Source of the DNA: Lateolabrax maculatus
Taxonomy: Eukaryota; Chordata; Actinopteri; Acropomatiformes; Lateolabracidae
DNA: 64,000 bases
Assembly: GCA_031216445.1 (NCBI GenBank)
Contig: CM062206.1
Span: 11,572,001-11,636,000, forward strand
Direction: 5' to 3'
The notes below the pieces were generated by a model. That model searched no databases. It had not been told where the DNA came from and saw only the letters and a list, made by a program, of their open reading frames with translations. Below are positions 36,339-48,308 of the stretch, one piece after another; the stretch's first letter is position 1, and each line of letters begins with the position of its first letter. The position numbers were made by a program, and so were the translations under genes.

Positions 36339-37640
36339 TTATTACAGTAATAAAACAAAATGTTCTTTTGTTAAAACGCTCTTATATATATATATATATA
36401 TGAGATTCCTAATTTTAGATTATTAACAATGAGCAAATTGGTTGAATTTTAGCCACAAATGCCATAGACGTTCAGAAACATTTTGACTGCCAGTGTACTT
36501 TTCGAACAGCTGTTGTAATAAGGAACTGCTCGAAACCCATGTGAATGATTATTTATGTATTTGGTCATTTATAATGCAAAAATTAAAAAATATTTTAGGG
36601 AGCCGAAAAAAAGGGGCCCAGGAGCCGAATGCAGCTCGCGAGCCGCGCTATGACTACCAGGGCAATACAACCTCAAATTTAAAAGGTACTTCCCTGGAAC
36701 GTTTGACTCTCCCAGCGGGTATAACTAGCTACTGTATGTGCCCGCTGGTCTTTCTGCTTTTCCCCTCTACCATTGAGGATTTCCGTCAGATCTTGTTGAA
36801 CGCGTGTGTGTGTTTTGCTTGTTGTCTCCCCTCAGAGAGCTCGGTCCTGATGCAGGATGAGTCCAGGAGTCTGGGGGATGTAGCCATCGATATGGACTCT
36901 CAGGCCAATCCCTTGCAACTCCAGCTTATTGATGAGCAGGTAGACTGTTGATATATATATTTGTCAAAGTCAGAAAGGTTGAGTAAGAGGAATGTGTGCG
37001 TCTAATTTGCTAGCACAAAAATTGGGGAAATCAGTAATTGTTTATTTTTAACCCTAACCCTTATTTATTTATTTTTGAGGCCCAGTGTAGAAATATATTA
37101 TTATAATTATTATTATTATAATAAACTGTGCATTTATGTGCTCTAACGTGGACTTATTTGAAATCTTACTGTCTGTGCCATTACAGGACTCATACATCCA
37201 GAGCCGTGCAGACACCATGCAAAACATTGAGAGCACCATCGTGGAGCTGGGCTCTATATTCCAGCAGCTGGCACACATGGTCAAGGAGCAAGAGGAGACC
37301 ATCCAGAGGTAAGAATAAAGGAAATTATGAAATAGTTGAGCCACGTTAATACTGGAAACCGAGGGGAAACAGATATAACTTCTAACTCACCAGTTATCTC
37401 CCGAACTTACTTTGCAAACACACTTTGTATCTGTTTTAAAGTCCTGTCTCACTGAACTGCCTGTTGTGCTTCTCTCACAGGATCGATGCTAACGTGGAGG
37501 ACACCCAGCTGAACGTGGAGGCTGCCCACACAGAGATCCTCAAATACTTCCAGTCAGTCTCCTCCAACCGCTGGCTGATGATCAAGATCTTTCTCGTCCT
37601 CGTCGTCTTCTTTATCATCTTTGTTGTCTTCTTTGCCTAA
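33101..37640 (+). CDS. stx5: STX5, syntaxin 5, ER-Golgi t-SNARE (short form)
   Basis: Ten coding exons: 33101-33163, 33995-34065, 34336-34391, 34507-34577, 34731-34847, 35105-35161, 35292-35373, 36836-36939, 37187-37308 and 37481-37640, all GT-AG and in phase, encoding 300 residues. The start MTCRDRT matches human Met55 (MSCRDRT), so this is the short isoform (301 aa in human). Blocks RIGKDLSNTFAKLEKLTI and SLFDDKAVEIEELTYIIKQD belong to the Habc region. The Qa-SNARE helix is about residues 208-271 and is followed by a 22-residue C-terminal anchor (from RWLMIKIF). STX5 drives ER-to-Golgi and intra-Golgi fusion. Only the segment after SQPPVSTSPL (about 165-195) diverges from mammals. AATAAA lies at 37897. 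Confidence 0.97.
33200..33246. repeat. (AAT)n then (AAG)n microsatellite
   Basis: A compound trinucleotide run about 37 bases after the first coding STX5 exon, in its intron. Confidence 0.85.
35900..36680. repeat. STX5 intron 8: (TTA)n tract and probable DNA-transposon remnant
   Basis: Contains a (TTA)n microsatellite (36290-36338), a (TA)n run near 36384 and, at 36628-36648, AATGCAGCTCGCGAGCCGCG, a motif typical of degenerate hAT-type ends. No transposase is recognisable; the assignment is tentative. Confidence 0.35.
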
Positions 37641-37896
37641 AGAAAAGCGGAGCTGCTGAGGGGAGGGGAAAAGCACATGGAGTGAGGGGAAGTAAAACTA
37701 AAGTTGGACTGAGACGACATGTCCAGACGTAATTTGAAGGACAGACTTCTCTATCAAAGTGACTGTTTGATGGAGGCTTGGGAGACCTTTTGATGAATAC
37801 AGACTTTTTCCAGTTATTCTCACACCACAGACTCTTGATCTTAACTCGACAATTCAGTGAAGAGAATGAAGACGTCGAGCTCTGTCCAAATGAAAG

Positions 37897-37902
37897 AATA
37901 AA
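37897..37902 (+). terminator. stx5: Poly(A) signal AATAAA, STX5 (proximal)
   Basis: First canonical signal, about 255 bases after the STX5 stop codon. Two further AATAAA hexamers (38872, 39106) could give longer transcripts. Confidence 0.5.
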
Positions 37903-38063
37903 TTATCTAAAATCCCCACTTTGTATAGAGAGAGAGAGCAAAAAACTGCTCTGTATTGTACTTTGACCAATTATTCATAAACATTTAATCGAAATGGCTA
38001 TAATTTAATGGTTTGATTCTGCAAACTCTTTTTAATTTAGACTTGTTCACCCTTTACCACATG

Positions 38064-38101
<38 letters not shown>

Positions 38102-39589
38102 ATTTCAAAGCCAACAAAGGAACTGGAGTTTATCCTCAGATAATTTTGCTTCTTAGTTTACTTACTTTTTATTGAAGAGCATTACTGTGTCCCTTGTTTA
38201 TCAACAATCCTCCACTTAACCAACATTTAGTAATGATGTGAAATATTTTTTTATTCAGTTATATTCTGTTGCTCTCAAAGTTTATTTGCCAAATGGGTAC
38301 TCTTACAGAACTGTGACACAATACAAAGACACTCGCTGTGCTCCAGCGTTCTGTGTCCCGAAGGCAGAAGATGGCCGTACAGCGATCCAAAGGGAACTTT
38401 ACTGGTATAATTCAGGCACGAGCTGTACGAAATGTTGATGAGTTATGTAACAATGCTGTTTTAAATGAAACTGTTTGGTTGCCGGCCATTAGGCAGGTTG
38501 AATGGTTGATAAAGTGTAAACCTTGCACATTGAGTGCCACAGAGAGACTTCAGCATATGCGTCAAGTATCTGAGCAGGATCCAGGTTTGACATCAGTGCT
38601 TATGAAGGGGTTACGCTGGTTGTGAAGGCCCACTACTGTAAGCGACTCAACCAGCCAGATTCCCTGGAAGTGTCCAGTTGGATGTCACTGTAGTTGCTTC
38701 CCCTCTGTACCTATCTAATGTATCAGATGTTATTTAAATGATCACAGCTTTTTAAGAAGAAAGAAAACATTCTTCCTATTTTTTCCATCGGTTTCTTTTA
38801 GCCAAATGCCTTGACTTCAATGTATAAAGTGCAAATAGTGATAATGATGTATTGATAAGAAAGTGCATATTAATAAAATAATAATGGGGTGCTGGCATTC
38901 ATGGCTGAGACTTTCTTGGGTTAAGAGGATTAGTAAGCAGTGTTATAATTAGCCATGCCGGGCTAGGAGGCTAAGGTTAGTCAACAGAGAGGTGCTAAGC
39001 AGGTCCAGTTTTCTGTGATATATTCAACACGTTAACGCCTTAAAGAATATGGTATTTATTTATTTATCGCAGATTTGCATATAAATATATTGCCTTTTCA
39101 ACCACAATAAAGGTCCATGCAGCTTTAATTCCCTTTGTAGAAAGACTTCAAAGCTACTAGACTTGAAAACTGTACACATATCAACAGATTAACAGATATT
39201 AGTGTAGTCTATATTTAAACCAAAAAACCTTTGTGGGGAAAAAAATACAAACAACAGTTTTAGCCACATAGAAGTGATGACAACATTGCATATTTATTTC
39301 CCCAAATACATCCTCACCATAAAAAACAAGATTACAGAATATACACACAAGTGGCCGTAGCTGTCCCACCTCATCTACTGCAGAGGAGGGCTGTGCTGTC
39401 TGTTGCTTAACATGTTTTTAAAGGGACAGTCCATGAGACGTCTATGATTCATCAGGAGCTGTTGTTCAGAGAGCCCTTACATCAGCTGTTTGTTTTCATG
39501 GATACTGAAGCATGTGGAGGTTAGCAATGTCAGCAAGATTGTACTGAAAAAAATCCCGTGCCGCTTTTTTTACTTTTCAGCCATGCTAG

Positions 39590-40050
39590 CATTGTGTCAA
39601 CCACTTTGATCCAGACTGAAATATCTCGCTTACTATTGGATGGATTGCCATGAGACTTTATACAGAAAAAAATCCACATGATCCACAAATGTTACATTCT
39701 AACGATTTTGGTGATCCTCTGTTATTTCCTGTAGCGCCACCAGCAAGTTGACATTGGTGGTTTCGAGGGAGATGTCTCAACAAATATTGGATGGATTCCC
39801 ATGAAGTGTGGTACACGCATTCATGTTCCCCTCAGATATATTGTAATCACTTTGGTGATCCTCTAAAACTAATCACATTCCCCTCAGCCCGTTAGCATGC
39901 AATGCGTAATACTAAGATGGTAAACATTTTGCATGATCAACATGTTAGTAATGTCATTGTGAGCATGTTAGTGTTTAGCAGAAAGCACCGCTGTGTCTGA
40001 GCACAGCCTCACAGAGCTGCTGGCATGGCTGTTGACTCTTGTTTTAACAA
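39590..40050 (+). repeat. Dispersed 'TTTGGTCCAGACTGAAA' repeat, plus-strand copy
   Basis: CACTTTGATCCAGACTGAAA, TATTGGATGGATTGCCATGA, TGTAGCGCCACCAGCAAGTT, CAGCCCGTTAGCATGC and CAGCCTCACAGAGCTGC follow the same order as the reversed copy at 29930-30512. Non-coding. Confidence 0.75.
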
Positions 40051-40414
40051 GTTTGTACCCATCAGCACAACACACTTTTGGGATGGACTAAAGATTTTGC
40101 TGGCAATTAGACGGCTTCCTGAAAGTCAAGGAATGATTCTACACCCTCTAAATTTGATTAGGAACGAGAAAACTCATGTCGACTTTTTTTCAATTCTATC
40201 CTGTCCCCTCACTGAATGCTACCTTCCCTCCTTCTTCGACATTCCCTGTTTCTCTCGCCTCCCCATATTTACAGTTTGCTGACCCATCCCTATTTTGTGC
40301 TCACTTTCCCTCCACCTATTCCTCATTTACCGCCCCCCACCCACCCAGAACTCCTCTTCAGGTGCTCCTCCTCCCCCTCCCACCATCTTCTTCTTCTTCT
40401 ACTTCTTCTTTCTC

Positions 40415-41693
40415 TCACCCCTGGGCACTCTGCTCCATAGGGCTGATCTCTGGCATGCTCTGGCTCCTTCCCTTCCTTGCCCTGGCCTTGATGGCATCCT
40501 CCTCCCGTTCTTCGTCCTCCTCCTCGTCGGACCAGTCCACCTCCTGCTGCAGATTCCCTCTGGATCCTCTCATACCGCCGATCTTGAAGAACTGACCTGT
40601 GCGGAACTTGCTGCGGAAAGTGTCGAAAGAGAGGCTCTTGCTGCGCTGCTGCTTCTCAATGACGGTGTCATGCATCTCCCCGTCCTCGTTTCCATTCATC
40701 TCGTCCACGCAGTCGTGTAGCACTGAGCGAAACAGTCGGGGAACTTCGTGAACCTCAGGCTCCATCTGCGACACCAACCTCCTGAACCTGCAGTGGGAGG
40801 AACGACGGATTATTAGGAACAGCCTGATCTAAAATAACACACACATTTACACAGTTCTTTACAGTCGCGACAATACAAACCAGAAAACAAGGTCAGACAA
40901 GCAAAACAGACAGATGTAGCCATAAGAGTGGCTGTGCCACCAAGTAGGCAATGCTGTCTTTTTAAAGGGGTCTGAATCCCTAACTACGCCCCTGGAAGGA
41001 TTTGAACCCTGATTACTAGAATAGAATGAGGTCAGGTGCCCTGCATGTGGTCTCTTAGAGAAAGAATGGGCATCTGAGAGTATCAGCTTACTTTCCAGGT
41101 TATAATTAATGGTGTTAAAGGGATTAGATTAAAACCCTGCAGCTCTCTCTTCTTCTGTTTCAATTTCATATTTTGTATTTCTGCCTGTATTAAATGCTCT
41201 TATGTCTTTGTCTATTTCAACCGGCCTGTCTCGCTCTTTCAGTATCTAATATGTCTCTGGCTCTACATTTCACTCTCTGTTTCACTCTGGCTCATAGCTT
41301 CTCAATTTCAGTGACAGTTATACCTCTTTCCTTCTGTCAGTTTGTATCTACAATGTGTGTCTCCATGGTCCCCTGTCTTTCTCACCTGACAATCAAAGGG
41401 CCACACTGTGCAGGAGGGATCTTGGCACAGAGGTCCTGCAGTTCCAGCAGGTCGTTGGGTGTCAGCTCGTAGGGCTGTGGGGTCGGGTTGCTGGCCAGCC
41501 AGCTGTAGTCGGCTGTGGAGGAGGAGCTGCGACGGCGACGGCGACCCTCTGTCGCCCGCTCCAAACGGATGCGTTCAGTGCGCTTCACCATTGCCCCCAA
41601 CTCCAGCATCAGAGTATTGGTAACCAGCTCCTCGGTGCTGCGCTGGCCGGGCACTTTAGGCTCAAGGGAGAAAACAGCGGACCAAGGAAACAT
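40415..41693 (-). CDS. rd3: RD3-family protein, photoreceptor guanylyl-cyclase regulator
   Basis: Two coding exons on the minus strand, 41693-41386 and 40787-40415, joined at phase 2, encoding 226 residues (human RD3 195). Recognised by TEELVTNTLMLELGAM (about 20-35), DYSWLAS (62-68), YELTPNDLLELQDLC (75-89), CGPLIVRFRRL (97-107), EPEVHEVPRLFRSVL (112-126) and a C-terminal RSQSMPE matching RD3 RSWSMPE. RD3 binds and inhibits retinal guanylyl cyclases and aids their export to the outer segment. Differences from human: a run of five Arg plus four Ser before DYSWLAS and an acidic DWSDEEEDEEREED stretch near the end. RD3L lacks the SMPE tail, so RD3 or a fish RD3 paralogue is preferred. CENPF next door fits human 1q. 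Any upstream non-coding exon was not located. Confidence 0.88.
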
Positions 41694-41952
41694 CTGGGAA
41701 AGAAGGACAGAATTGGTGGAGTAATGCCTTAGTTAAGGAAAAAACAATACTCTTTATAACGTATGTATGTTGCAATCACTGTACCTAACTTTAAGTTCAT
41801 ATTTTGGGTTGTAGTGTTTTAGAATTATATTGGAGAAGACAAAGCAAAAAAGGTCACAGAAACATTTGGTGAAATCCCCTCAGCAGTCAGTGTAGAAGAC
41901 ATCTTTACATTATACCAGATGTAGGGACCTAATCATTACAACTGTAAATGTT

Positions 41953-42180
41953 TAAGTCAAGTCAATTTTATTTCTGTAGCGCCAAATTATAACAAAAGTT
42001 ATCTCAAGACACTTTTCACATAGAGCAGGTCTAGACCATACTCTTTAAAAAACTATTTACAGAGACCCAACAGTTCCCACCCTGAGCAAGCATTTGGCGA
42101 CAGTGGTGAGGAAAAATTCCCTTTTAACAGGTAGAAACTTCGAGCAGAACCGGGCTCTGGGTGGGCGGCCATCTGCCTGG
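41953..42180 (+). repeat. Abundant teleost dispersed repeat ('GTGGGCGGCCATCTGCC' type)
   Basis: GTCAATTTTATTTCTGTAGC, then AAAAGTTATCTCAAGACAC, CACATAGAGCAGGTCTAGAC, TGGCGACAGTGGTGAGGAAA and GGTGGGCGGCCATCTGCCTG. I recognise this block order as a repeat found across many teleost genomes. Non-coding; family name not asserted. Confidence 0.75.
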
Positions 42181-45118
42181 CCTGAGGCTTTAAGCTTCCA
42201 CGCTCAAACAGAAACCTCTGAAACACTGTGTGACCTTTATGCCAGATAAATATTATCAGTCTGAAGTCTGTTCAAGTGTAACATAACTCGTAACAAGTAT
42301 AATAGTGCATATGTGAATGACAAACAACTCATATGGCTGATCAATACAAACCATGTTTTCATAAGAAAACTGTTATCACTTGTTATTCTCTTGCTCTAAA
42401 TGCTGCCATAGAAGTTGAATTATTGTCTTACCTTCATGAAACTGGATTTACAAAGCCTCAGTGTATGGTTGTTTGGCAGAAATCCGCCTGTTGTCTGGTA
42501 AAGCACCTGTTTGCAGCCAGATGAGGAACAGGCCTCCACGGGCTTGTGGCATGCAAAAAGGGCGAAAACTCCCCTGGCTCCAGCTGGTGGCACACAGCGA
42601 CCTGACTGCCTTGCTACCTTTGACGGTCCTGGCAGACAGTGCGTGTACTTTTGTGAGGAGCCTGTGGAGTGTGTGTGTGAGTTTGGGATTGAGAATAAAT
42701 GTAATCCTGTATTAATAAAGAGCGAGTGACGAGATGAGCTCTCCTCACATGAGTGTACACCTGGGCGAGGAGAGTGTGTCTGTGTGTGTGACTGACAGAA
42801 TTCAGGTGGGGAGTTTACATAATAGCATGGGATTGTTGGCTACTGAAGTTATTTTCATTTCATTTAACTCTGACCACTTTTCTTTGTGCTTCCCAATTGT
42901 TTTTCCTTTTCATGCAGCAGTTAGAGCTGTAAAGAAGGTTTCAGCTCATTGACACACACAGGCTGGACACTGGTTTCAAACTGTTAAGATACTGCCATTA
43001 CAGCCAGCTTTGAAAATAACAGTGTAAGAAAAAGTCTCCCAGTTCACAGACAATAGTCCTCCAGGCACAACTGTAGTTACCAGTTGCTATAACCAAGCAT
43101 TACAGTAAGATTACACTACTACCTATATAATCTCTTTTTCACACTTTAAAACTCTGTTTCCCACTAGCTAGCACACGTTATTGTATGTAAGGTAACTGCA
43201 GGGTAGTTCCTGGGTTTCCGCACCACTCAGCACTGAACCACCAAATCCCAGATTACATTCAAATCCAGAGCCTACCTGGAAGAATGAGTGGTTGCAATAA
43301 CTGTTATAATCTAATTACAGTTGCCTACGGCGGATGCTGTTGCTGCTGCAACTAAACAGGAACGGTTGTGTGTTACTGCAAGCGATCAACCAGCGTTGAT
43401 TGATTAATGTAATGTATTTGATGATTAAAAATACTAGAATTCTGCACAACAGCAGCTACAATCATCGGGGATAAAAAACACAATAAAGTCTAAAGGATTA
43501 TTTCAATTGTGGTCCTCTAACATTCAATAAACAACACAGCACAAAACCATAACACCACTCAAACACACGTACAGAGTGGTTAAGCTTACAAACCATCTTT
43601 TAAAGGCCACTTTGAAGATGCACTTCAGACTTGTAGAAAGCTTATGTAATGGTACTGCAGCAGATTTTTTTAAATGATCAAAGTCCTAAAATGAAACCGT
43701 ATATAATTAGTTGTATTACATCATGTGGAATAGTAACAATTTTACACATCAGCAACATTTTATTGTAAGTTGAACAGCTTCTCAAGATTAAGATGCCAAA
43801 AGTGGTCAGATTAAATATGTGTATATGGATGAAGTTTTAAAATGATTCTCATTCCTTTGTTGTCAATTTTTTTGTGTAACTTCCTTCATACCAGAAGGTG
43901 GCAGCATAGTCAACGTGATTTTGAACCAGACCTTCGGCATTAATATGTACAGCTGCCCTTTTCAAGAATGTGGCTTTACTGGCGACACATTTAATCCCTT
44001 GGTTCATTTGGTATTTGGTAATCAAAGATTTCCCAGGGTTTAAATGTAAACTTAGATGTCTGAGTTTACAAATGAAGAGGAACGCTTCTGTCTTTTTAAA
44101 GGAGGGATAATATGCAGCCAAATGCTTACATTTTATAGAGCCTTACTTTGCCCTTGAAAAAATATTTAAAATTTTGTATTCTGCTTTTACGTTGCAACAT
44201 CTCTACGAGTTTGTCTGGGGCTCCATGTACTGGAGTCATCAACATTAACCTTTAAAATGGGTTGGGTAATTTGTTCATGGCCAGTTACTGTTTCTAAAAT
44301 ATGGTTTGAGATCTAGCTGGACTGACTGCTTTCTGCCTGTTCACATCCTAATGATAGTGATAATAGTAACAGTTAACAGTAAATTAATCACATTAAGAGA
44401 GGCCCTTGCCAATCCATTCTTCGCAGTGAGCCACCTCATCAATATGTATGTACGTAACTATGATTTTCTATCGTTTCTGTGTGTGTGGTTCCAATCAAAA
44501 CAAACTTGACCACGTGACGTGGTTCTTCTATCCAGCAGAAATCTGTTCAGTGTGTCTCTGCAGTATCACCCAGTGGATTAACAGGTAGATCAGGTCACCC
44601 AGATACAGGCAGTCTAAAGGAGGTTAATAGTAGAAAAGTAGATTAATAACCAGTCAGTTTACTTGTCAAGAATGATTTAAGTTTCATCCATTATTTATGT
44701 GGTGAGACCCAGTGAGGGTGTAATGCTTATACTTCTCCAGATGAGAAAACTCAAATCTGATGTTCTTTTTTTGTCAGAATTTAGCATTTGTTAAATAATA
44801 TTATGTTATGATTTAGTAGTATTTTATTCAGTATATTTAAAATCATACACCACATTCATTTGCTAAAAGGATTTGGTGGGACAATCAAATTTTGTTTAAG
44901 GCCCCCAAAACTCTTGGCCCCGTATGGGATCCAAACCTAGTCGTAATCTGTTTAAGAATGATAAAAATATAACCGAGCATTAGTTGTGCTTTACAAACAA
45001 AACTAACTTTGTCTTAATGGGTGCAAATCTCAAATTTCTGTGAGAAATTTGTCCTTGAATTTGTAACCTGGTAGTTAAAGACAACTAATGCTGGAAACAT
45101 GGACGGACAAACCTGCGT

Positions 45119-45139
45119 GGGGGGGGGGGGGGGGGGGGG
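45119..45139 (+). repeat. 21-base poly(G) tract
   Basis: An uninterrupted run of G, prone to quadruplex formation and length error. A 16-base poly(C) run lies at 45657-45672, so the G-rich strand switches across the RD3-CENPF interval. Confidence 0.9.
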
Positions 45140-45639
45140 CATTTCTGGTAATAAAGAACACTTCTTATGTCACTTCATAACTGGTGTCTTTTCCCACATT
45201 ACCAAGAAAAACTATAATTAATCAAATAACCATAAAACATTGAGGACGAAAACGTGTTGTGGAACTTGGAAAGAATAGTTACATAAAGAAAAACAAATCT
45301 TGACTAGTAAGGTTCACTGACAGACAACTCCACCACGGCTGAAGCCAACAAAAAAAAAAAAGTAAAAAAGAAACAACTGGTAAGAAGAAGAGAACCTGGG
45401 GCTTTTGCGCATCGGCTTTACAGGAGAAACTAAACTGAACACATCATGTTCTGAGACTACAGACAACATGGCGGAGGCTCTGGGGAGACGGTGGAGTGAT
45501 CTGCCGACAAAATGAAAGATGCGTCAGGATGAGACAGTGACAGCGCTGCTCACATGTGGCCGTGTTTCCCTGCGTGTGTGTGTGTGTGTGTGTGTGTGTC
45601 ATGTGGTCGCTAGAGGTCATCAGAGGTTCAGGCCCGCGA

Positions 45640-45895
45640 GGACTGCTACGTCACCGCCCCCCCCCCCCCCCCGCGCGCTCAGCTGCACGAGACTCGCCGC
45701 GCGGCACTTTGTCTCAGACATGATCGCTGTCAGCCCGCGTCGGTCGCCGTCAGTCGCTCGCTCCGGTTCCGTTGAAAGCGCTCGTTGTGTCGGTGAAGCC
45801 CCGCGGCCGGTGGTCGGTGTCGAGCGGCGGGCACCGGAGCCCCGCGGCCGCTCTGTGTGAGCCTCCCCCCGGCGGCCGGAGCCCCGAGGTGCGCG
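45640..45895 (+). promoter_or_regulatory. cenpf: GC-rich promoter and non-coding first exon of CENPF
   Basis: A CpG-rich segment (many CGCG, GCGGCC) follows a poly(C) tract and ends in a perfect donor GCGCG|GTAAGT (intron from 45896). No in-frame coding link to CENPF is visible, so this is read as promoter plus 5' UTR exon, joining the acceptor at 48292. The transcription start is not determined; the CpG island may also serve RD3 on the other strand. Confidence 0.55.
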
Positions 45896-46838
45896 GTAAG
45901 TAGCTTTACTGCGGGGTTAGCTGGTAGCATCGTGTCGGTGGACGGTTGTCGGTCACTAACCGCCGGTGGACCGAGCAACCGACGGGGGGCGGGGGGTGAG
46001 GGTGGAGAGGGTGAAGTGTGTCCCCGGTGGGTCACGGTGCGGCTCCGGCCGACTCACTGCCGGTGTTCATGAGGGACGTTCAGTGGAAATTGAACTTTTG
46101 TCTCAAACAGACCTGAGGGACGAGTCTCTGTCTGTTTGAACCTCGTGACCAGACGTCGGCACAGCACAGGCCGGGGTCCAGGTCCTGGACCTGAGCCTCC
46201 TCCGGCTGCTGGACTAAACCTGCTCCTGCCTACTTAATGCAGAAAGGACGATTAGTTTCTTTATCTAGTTTGTTTTAAAGGTGAGAGACGTTAATGGTCT
46301 TATTACCAGAGATGGTGTTGCAAACATAAATCTGTGGATTCATGATGGATAATATTTATCTCCAGATTTTGGTGTCAGGTAATCTAAATGTGCCTGCTTT
46401 TATTTATGGTTATATAAGTGTCAAATCCTCCAACTTTAAAGGAAACTGTGTCAGGAAGCTGGTATTCCTAAATAGACTGGACATGTTTGATGTTTTAATC
46501 CACTGATGTTTGCATCTTGAATAACAGGTGTTGTCTTTTGTGATGTGATTATTTTGGGTGCCCATAAGACCTTCTACTTTGTCTGGTTGTTTGAAAAAAG
46601 AATTATGTGCATATGATTCACTTTGCAAGTTTTTAGTTCCTAATTTCAAATATTTCTTTAGTCAGAAATTTAATTCTTGGCTCCATCTTTTTTGTAAGTT
46701 ATTTTTTTGGGGCATTTTCGGTTTAATATTTGAACATTTATAGTAGATAAAAATGGAAATAAGTCTACGGCTTTATTATTCTGTCCATGACAAAGTCAGA
46801 TATGTTGTATTTTAATAATATATTCATTATACTAGACC

Positions 46839-47186
46839 AGAGCTGAAACACTTAGTTGATGACAGAAAATGAATTGGCTACAATTTGGTAATTGAAAAAT
46901 TATGTCAATATCCAGGAAAAATGCCAAACTTTCTCTAGGCACCATGCTACTCAAATATGAGGATTTGCTGCTTTTCTCTTTGTTATATTGTTTTAAATGA
47001 AATACGTTTGTTTTGGACTAATGTCTTAAAAAATGTGCAATTTGAGAATGTCAGCTTGGGCTCTGGGAAATTGTGACAAGGATTTTTTTTCACTTTTTTA
47101 AGGTTAGACATTTTATTGCCTAACCTTAAAATTGATGAATAATAAAAATAATTGATAGATTAATAAATAATTAAAATTTCCAGCCA
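46839..47186 (+). repeat. Dispersed 'GCTGAAAC' MITE-like element, copy 3
   Basis: Starts AGAGCTGAAACACTTAG and ends TTTCCAGCC. It carries CAAATATGAGGATTTGCTGC and TTGGGCTCTGGGAAATTGTG, matching in order the copies at 1759 and (inverted) 13550. It lies in the first intron of CENPF. Confidence 0.65.
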
Positions 47187-48308
47187 TAAACCAATTGTAG
47201 TTGTTAACCAGCATTGTGTTCTTATGAATGCAAAGCATAGTATGTCAAATTAATTAGATCACGCCCACTCTCACTGGGAAGGAGTCCCTCTACAGAAGTA
47301 TCATTGAACAGTCTTTGTAGCCACTCTTTGTGTTATGTAAGGTGCGTATTTCACTAGTACACCTGTAATTTCAGTAGAGCATTTCTGCTATTGTTGTCTT
47401 CAGGAACAGGTAAACGCTTTTGACAGAGACCATATGACTGGCGTTATGGTGTAAATAACCTCAGGCTTGAGTGCAAGTCAAAACGGAGTTCAGAGTTAAC
47501 CTCTGCAGGTTTAGTCAGGTAGGCATTTTCAATCAGGCTTGTCTTCATTCCGACACTGACTTTTATCACTGCTTTGCATTTCCTGGCCTTAACCAATTTG
47601 TACAAAGTGCGAGTATATTTATTGTCTGTTGATTTAACTTTGAAACAATTGCTGATGTGATGTAATTTGAGCAAAAAAGTTTTTTTTTTTTTTTTCAGTT
47701 TTTATATGAACATGTAACTGTTGTTGCAGACGTTTGAGAGAGAAGGGATTTATTTTCAACTTGAAGTGTTCTTGGAACATTACATGCGGTCTGTGTTGGA
47801 AAGCACTGAGCCACAGCTGCCCAGCGGTGACAACTAGTGTCTCCCCGAGGGATCAAAGCCTTAGCAACATAACATATTCAAGACAGGACACACAACTAGA
47901 GGCACAGATGATTGAAACGTGTTTAGATACACGTGGTATGGACTGGATCTTCTGTCACAACACAAATTGACATACAACTACCCACACCTTACTTAACAGG
48001 CCCGTACTTCCTCTTTGTTTCAGACTGTGTGTGTTGCTGGTTTCTTCACTCCAGCTGCTGACTCCTATGGCTCCAGGAACTGTCTGATTCTGGATCTGTC
48101 AAGCCACAATAGGAGAGGTCAGCTAGCACATTGTCTGTCTTGTGGATGCCAACACAGTCATCCACCTCAATTTCTCAGAAATCAAGTTGCTGTTTAAAAT
48201 AGAAGGAAATGTTTTCTCCTGAGTGTCTTAAAATCCAGATGTAAAAATGAACTACTATTGGACTTTTTGTGCTTATTTTCCCACCCTGTTAGGCCCAGGC
48301 AGAGAGAG

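Larger units (their letters stand above)
37641..40414. other. Convergent spacer between STX5 and RD3
   Basis: 3' ends of two converging genes. AATAAA signals on the plus strand lie at 37897, 38872 and 39106, giving short to long STX5 3' UTR options. A (TTA)n microsatellite is at 38066-38101. A dispersed repeat occupies 39590-40050, and a TTC/TCC-rich stretch (about 40370-40412) directly follows the RD3 stop. No coding exon recognised. Confidence 0.55.
41694..45640. other. Spacer upstream of RD3, up to the CENPF promoter
   Basis: No coding exon recognised. Contains an abundant-type dispersed repeat (41953-42180), a plus-strand CTCF-like CCAGAAGGTGGCAG (43891-43904), a 21-base poly(G) run (45119-45139) and (GT)n at 45574-45599. 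A non-coding first exon of RD3 may lie here. Confidence 0.5.

Noticed and set aside
36493..36680. Possible autonomous transposon in the STX5 intron
   Set aside because: Only a short hAT-like end motif is seen; no transposase domain or second terminal repeat could be found.
36493..36951. Plus-strand frame of 152 codons ending in STX5 sequence
   Set aside because: Only 36836-36939 is an STX5 exon, with matching phase; the upstream part is intron.
40176..40720. Plus-strand leucine/serine-rich frames
   Set aside because: Antisense to the RD3 last exon and its pyrimidine-rich 3' flank; the RD3 frame has clear family motifs.
45519..45860. Plus-strand frame of 113 codons over the CENPF promoter
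   Set aside because: GC-rich, crosses (GT)n and poly(C) tracts, and does not join the CENPF frame; the family start MSWAEEDW lies at 48309.
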